Positions 61,915 to 64,000 of a DNA stretch of 64,000 bases are shown piece after piece. Source of the DNA: Sphingomonas suaedae. Lineage in GTDB: Bacteria > Pseudomonadota > Alphaproteobacteria > Sphingomonadales > Sphingomonadaceae. The DNA is taken from assembly GCF_007833215.1 (NCBI RefSeq), contig NZ_CP042239.1, positions 3,160,001 to 3,224,000 on the forward strand, written 5' to 3'. Position 1 is the stretch's first letter. Each line of letters begins with the position of its first letter. The notes under the pieces are model-generated. The model did no database searches. It was not told the origin of the DNA and saw only the letters and a list, made by a program, of their open reading frames with translations. Position numbers and translations under genes: made by a program.

Positions 61915-62373
61915 TCAATCCCGGCAATAGCCTTCGCCCGGCGCAACGATCAGGCAGTCCTTCTTGTCCGCCAGCCATTTGAGGCCCGTCGCCGCACCAT
62001 CGCCCGCGACCAGCCGGACGCGCTCCTCCCCGCGGCGAAAGACGATGCCGCGCGCGCTCGCCCTGCCGTTAAAGGTTCCGGTATCGCCCGCATCTACGCT
62101 CCAGGTGTTGGTGATGCGATAGCGGCCCGGTGCGTCGCCCTTGGCAATCTCCAGAACCAGTCCCTCGACTCCCACCCATTTGCCGATCCAGGCATCCCGC
62201 TCGGGCGCGCGCTCGGCCAGCCGCTCGCGCCGTGCCTCGCGCGTCACATTCTGCGCCATCGCCTCGGCATTGGCGATTGCGTTCTCGACCAAAGCCGCCT
62301 GTTGCTCATTGCTCAGATCTCCGCCGCAGCCGGACAGCAACGCAACAGCACCCATCCACAGCAAAATCCGCAC
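61915..62373 (-). CDS. Small lipoprotein of unknown function
   Basis: 152 residues from GTG 62373 with GGAGATG upstream. Lipobox L-L-S-G-C, cysteine near residue 16, then a helical part (A-L-V-E-N-A-I-A-N-A-E-A-M-A-Q) and a beta-rich end (W-V-G-V-E-G-L-V-L-E-I and N-T-W-S-V-D-A-G-D-T-G-T-F). No family recognised. Confidence 0.75.
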   Translation of the reverse strand: MRILLWMGAVALLSGCGGDLSNEQQAALVENAIANAEAMAQNVTREARRERLAERAPERDAWIGKWVGVEGLVLEIAKGDAPGRYRITNTWSVDAGDTGTFNGRASARGIVFRRGEERVRLVAGDGAATGLKWLADKKDCLIVAPGEGYCRD

Positions 62374-62479
62374 GCTACATCTCCACCGGTCGAATAGTGC
62401 GATCCGGTGTAGCCATCGCCGCGGCGAACGCCTAGAGAGCGCGTCATCCATTCAGCTCAGGGGTCGAACCGCTCTTCCC

Positions 62480-62917
62480 ATGCGTATCGCCATTGCTTCG
62501 GACCACGCCGCCATCGACCTCAAGGCGGCGCTTGCCGACTGGTTGCGCGGCGCGGGCCATGACGTCGCCGATCTGGGACCGGACAGCGCCGCCAGCGTCG
62601 ATTATCCCGATTACGGATACAAGCTCGCCGCCGCCATCGCGGCCGGGAGCGCCGAGCGCGGAATCGCGCTGTGCGGCAGCGGCATCGGCATCTCGATCGC
62701 GGTCAACCGCAATCCGGCCGCGCGCTGTGCCCTGGTGTCGGAGCCGCTCTCCGCCACTCTCGCGCGCGAGCATAATGATGCGAACGTCATCGCCATGGGC
62801 GCCCGGCTGATCGGGATCGAGATGGCAAAGGCCTGCATCACCGCATTCCTCGCCACCGAATTCGGCGGCGACCGGCACCAGCGCCGCGTGGACAAGCTGA
62901 CTCAGCCCACGTTCTAG
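62480..62917 (+). CDS. rpiB: Ribose-5-phosphate isomerase B
   Basis: 145 residues from ATG 62480. [11 protein letters not shown] at the start and [16 protein letters not shown] near residues 63-78 with the catalytic cysteine are RpiB/LacAB signatures; R-E-H-N-D-A-N-V-I follows. It interconverts ribulose- and ribose-5-phosphate. glyA follows after 25 bases, a frequent pair in this group. Confidence 0.94.
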   Translation: MRIAIASDHAAIDLKAALADWLRGAGHDVADLGPDSAASVDYPDYGYKLAAAIAAGSAERGIALCGSGIGISIAVNRNPAARCALVSEPLSATLAREHNDANVIAMGARLIGIEMAKACITAFLATEFGGDRHQRRVDKLTQPTF

Positions 62918-62942
62918 GCCCGGCTTTCTGAAGGACAGACTT

Positions 62943-64000
62943 ATGAGCACCAACCCCATCAGCGCCATCCGGTCGGACGGCTTCTTCACCACCACGCTCG
63001 CCGACGCAGACCCCGCCGTGTTCGCGGGCGTCGCGCACGAACTGGAGCGCGAGCAGTTTCAGATCGAGCTGATCGCCAGCGAAAACATCGTGTCGAAGGC
63101 GGTGCTGGAAGCGCAGGGCAGCGTCTTCACCAACAAATATGCCGAGGGTTATCCCGGCAAGCGCTATTATCAGGGCTGCCACCCCTCGGACGAGGTCGAG
63201 AGCCTTGCGATCGACCGCGCCAAACAGCTGTTCGGCTGCGGCTTCGCCAACGTCCAGCCGCATTCGGGCGCCCAGGCGAACGGCGCAGTGATGCTGGCGC
63301 TGACCAAGCCCGGCGACACGATCATGGGCCTCAGCCTCGATTCGGGCGGCCACCTGACCCACGGGGCCAAGGCGGCGATGTCGGGCAAGTGGTTCAATGC
63401 GGTCCAGTATGGTGTCGACCCGGTCACGCACCTGATCGATTTCGACGAGGTCGCGGCCAAGGCGCGCGAGCATCAGCCCAAGCTGATCATCGCCGGCGGC
63501 TCGGCCTATCCGCGCCATATCGATTTCGCGAAGTTCCGCGCGATCGCGGATGAGGTCGGCGCGCTGTTCATGGTCGACATGGCGCATTTCGCCGGCCTCG
63601 TCGCGGGCGGCGTCCACCCCACGCCATTCGGCCACGCGCATGTCGTCACCACCACCACGCACAAGACGCTGCGCGGTCCGCGTGGCGGCATGATCATGAC
63701 CGATGACGAAGCCATCGCGAAGAAGATCAACTCGGCGGTGTTCCCCGGCCTGCAGGGCGGCCCGCTGATGCACGTCATCGCCGCCAAGGCCGTCGCGTTC
63801 GGCGAAGCGCTGCGCCCCGAGTTCAGAAGCTATGCCGCTGCGGTGGTCGAAAATGCCAAGGTGCTTGCCGCGACGCTGACCGAGCGGGGCGCGGCGGTCG
63901 TCTCGGGCGGCACCGACACCCACCTCGCGCTGATCGACCTGACCCCTCTGGGCGTCACCGGCAAGGACGCCGACGAGGCGCTCGAGCGTGCGGCGATTAC
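62943..64000 (+). CDS. glyA: Serine hydroxymethyltransferase, C-terminus beyond the window
   Basis: About 352 codons are visible of a family of some 420-435. [13 protein letters not shown] near residues 67-79, [13 protein letters not shown], and the PLP lysine in [14 protein letters not shown]. It makes glycine and 5,10-methylene-tetrahydrofolate. AAGGA precedes ATG 62943. The frame is open to the window edge. Confidence 0.97.
   Translation, partial: MSTNPISAIRSDGFFTTTLADADPAVFAGVAHELEREQFQIELIASENIVSKAVLEAQGSVFTNKYAEGYPGKRYYQGCHPSDEVESLAIDRAKQLFGCGFANVQPHSGAQANGAVMLALTKPGDTIMGLSLDSGGHLTHGAKAAMSGKWFNAVQYGVDPVTHLIDFDEVAAKAREHQPKLIIAGGSAYPRHIDFAKFRAIADEVGALFMVDMAHFAGLVAGGVHPTPFGHAHVVTTTTHKTLRGPRGGMIMTDDEAIAKKINSAVFPGLQGGPLMHVIAAKAVAFGEALRPEFRSYAAAVVENAKVLAATLTERGAAVVSGGTDTHLALIDLTPLGVTGKDADEALERAAI

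Overview
The window is GC-rich chromosomal DNA from a flagellated, aerobic alphaproteobacterium. I read it as a member of the Sphingomonadaceae (Sphingomonas-like), because of the protein flavour, the aa3-type cytochrome oxidase cluster running into SURF1 and thrC, the TonB receptor, and the intergenic palindromic repeats. The genus is inference. Genes are tightly packed, and many join by ATGA or GTGA stop/start overlaps.

Flagellar part, 1-35923. A leftward operon runs flgB-C-D-E-F-G-H-I-J-K-L; flgL is cut by the window edge. Divergent from it lie motA-motB-flgA-flgM-flgN, then a flagellar lytic transglycosylase, flhA and fliA (sigma-28). A non-flagellar block follows (serine hydrolase, LytTR regulator, DUF454, M28 peptidase). 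Next come flagellin (leftward) and the rightward operon flbD-like regulator-fliE-F-G-H-I-J-K-L-M-N-O-P-Q-R-flhB-fliD-fliS. Rod, hook, ring, export, switch, stator and filament genes are all present. No chemotaxis genes are seen. Three sites match the sigma-54 -24/-12 consensus. Near them are clusters of the hexamer TTGCCG/CGGCAA, including dyads CGGCAA-N4-TTGCCG, which I propose as binding sites for the FlbD-like activator encoded here. The flagellin carries a perfect 301-bp tandem duplication in its variable region.

Middle part, 36051-43625. A leftward run of overlapping genes, pyrE, serine hydrolase, pdxJ, acpS, lepB, AI-2E-family permease, maiA and a TonB-dependent receptor, looks like one long transcription unit, interrupted only by one REPIN-like palindrome between pdxJ and acpS.

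Respiratory part, 43848-52709. coxB, ctaD, ctaB, a 48-residue membrane ORF, ctaG, ctaE, DUF983, SURF1 and thrC. A two-gene cassette with its own promoter sits between ctaD and ctaB: a Panacea/SocA-type antitoxin-like protein and a small two-helix membrane protein. It is the best candidate here for an undescribed system.

Right part, 52711-64000. A SAM methyltransferase, ccmAB haem export, a zincin, phhB, a betaine-type ABC transporter, an SDR enzyme, the betaine-lipid pair btaA-btaB with a possible Pho box, small lipoproteins, rpiB and the start of glyA. Three families of long intergenic palindromes are scattered through the window, often at the ends of genes. I found no tRNA, rRNA, CRISPR array, transposase or integrase.
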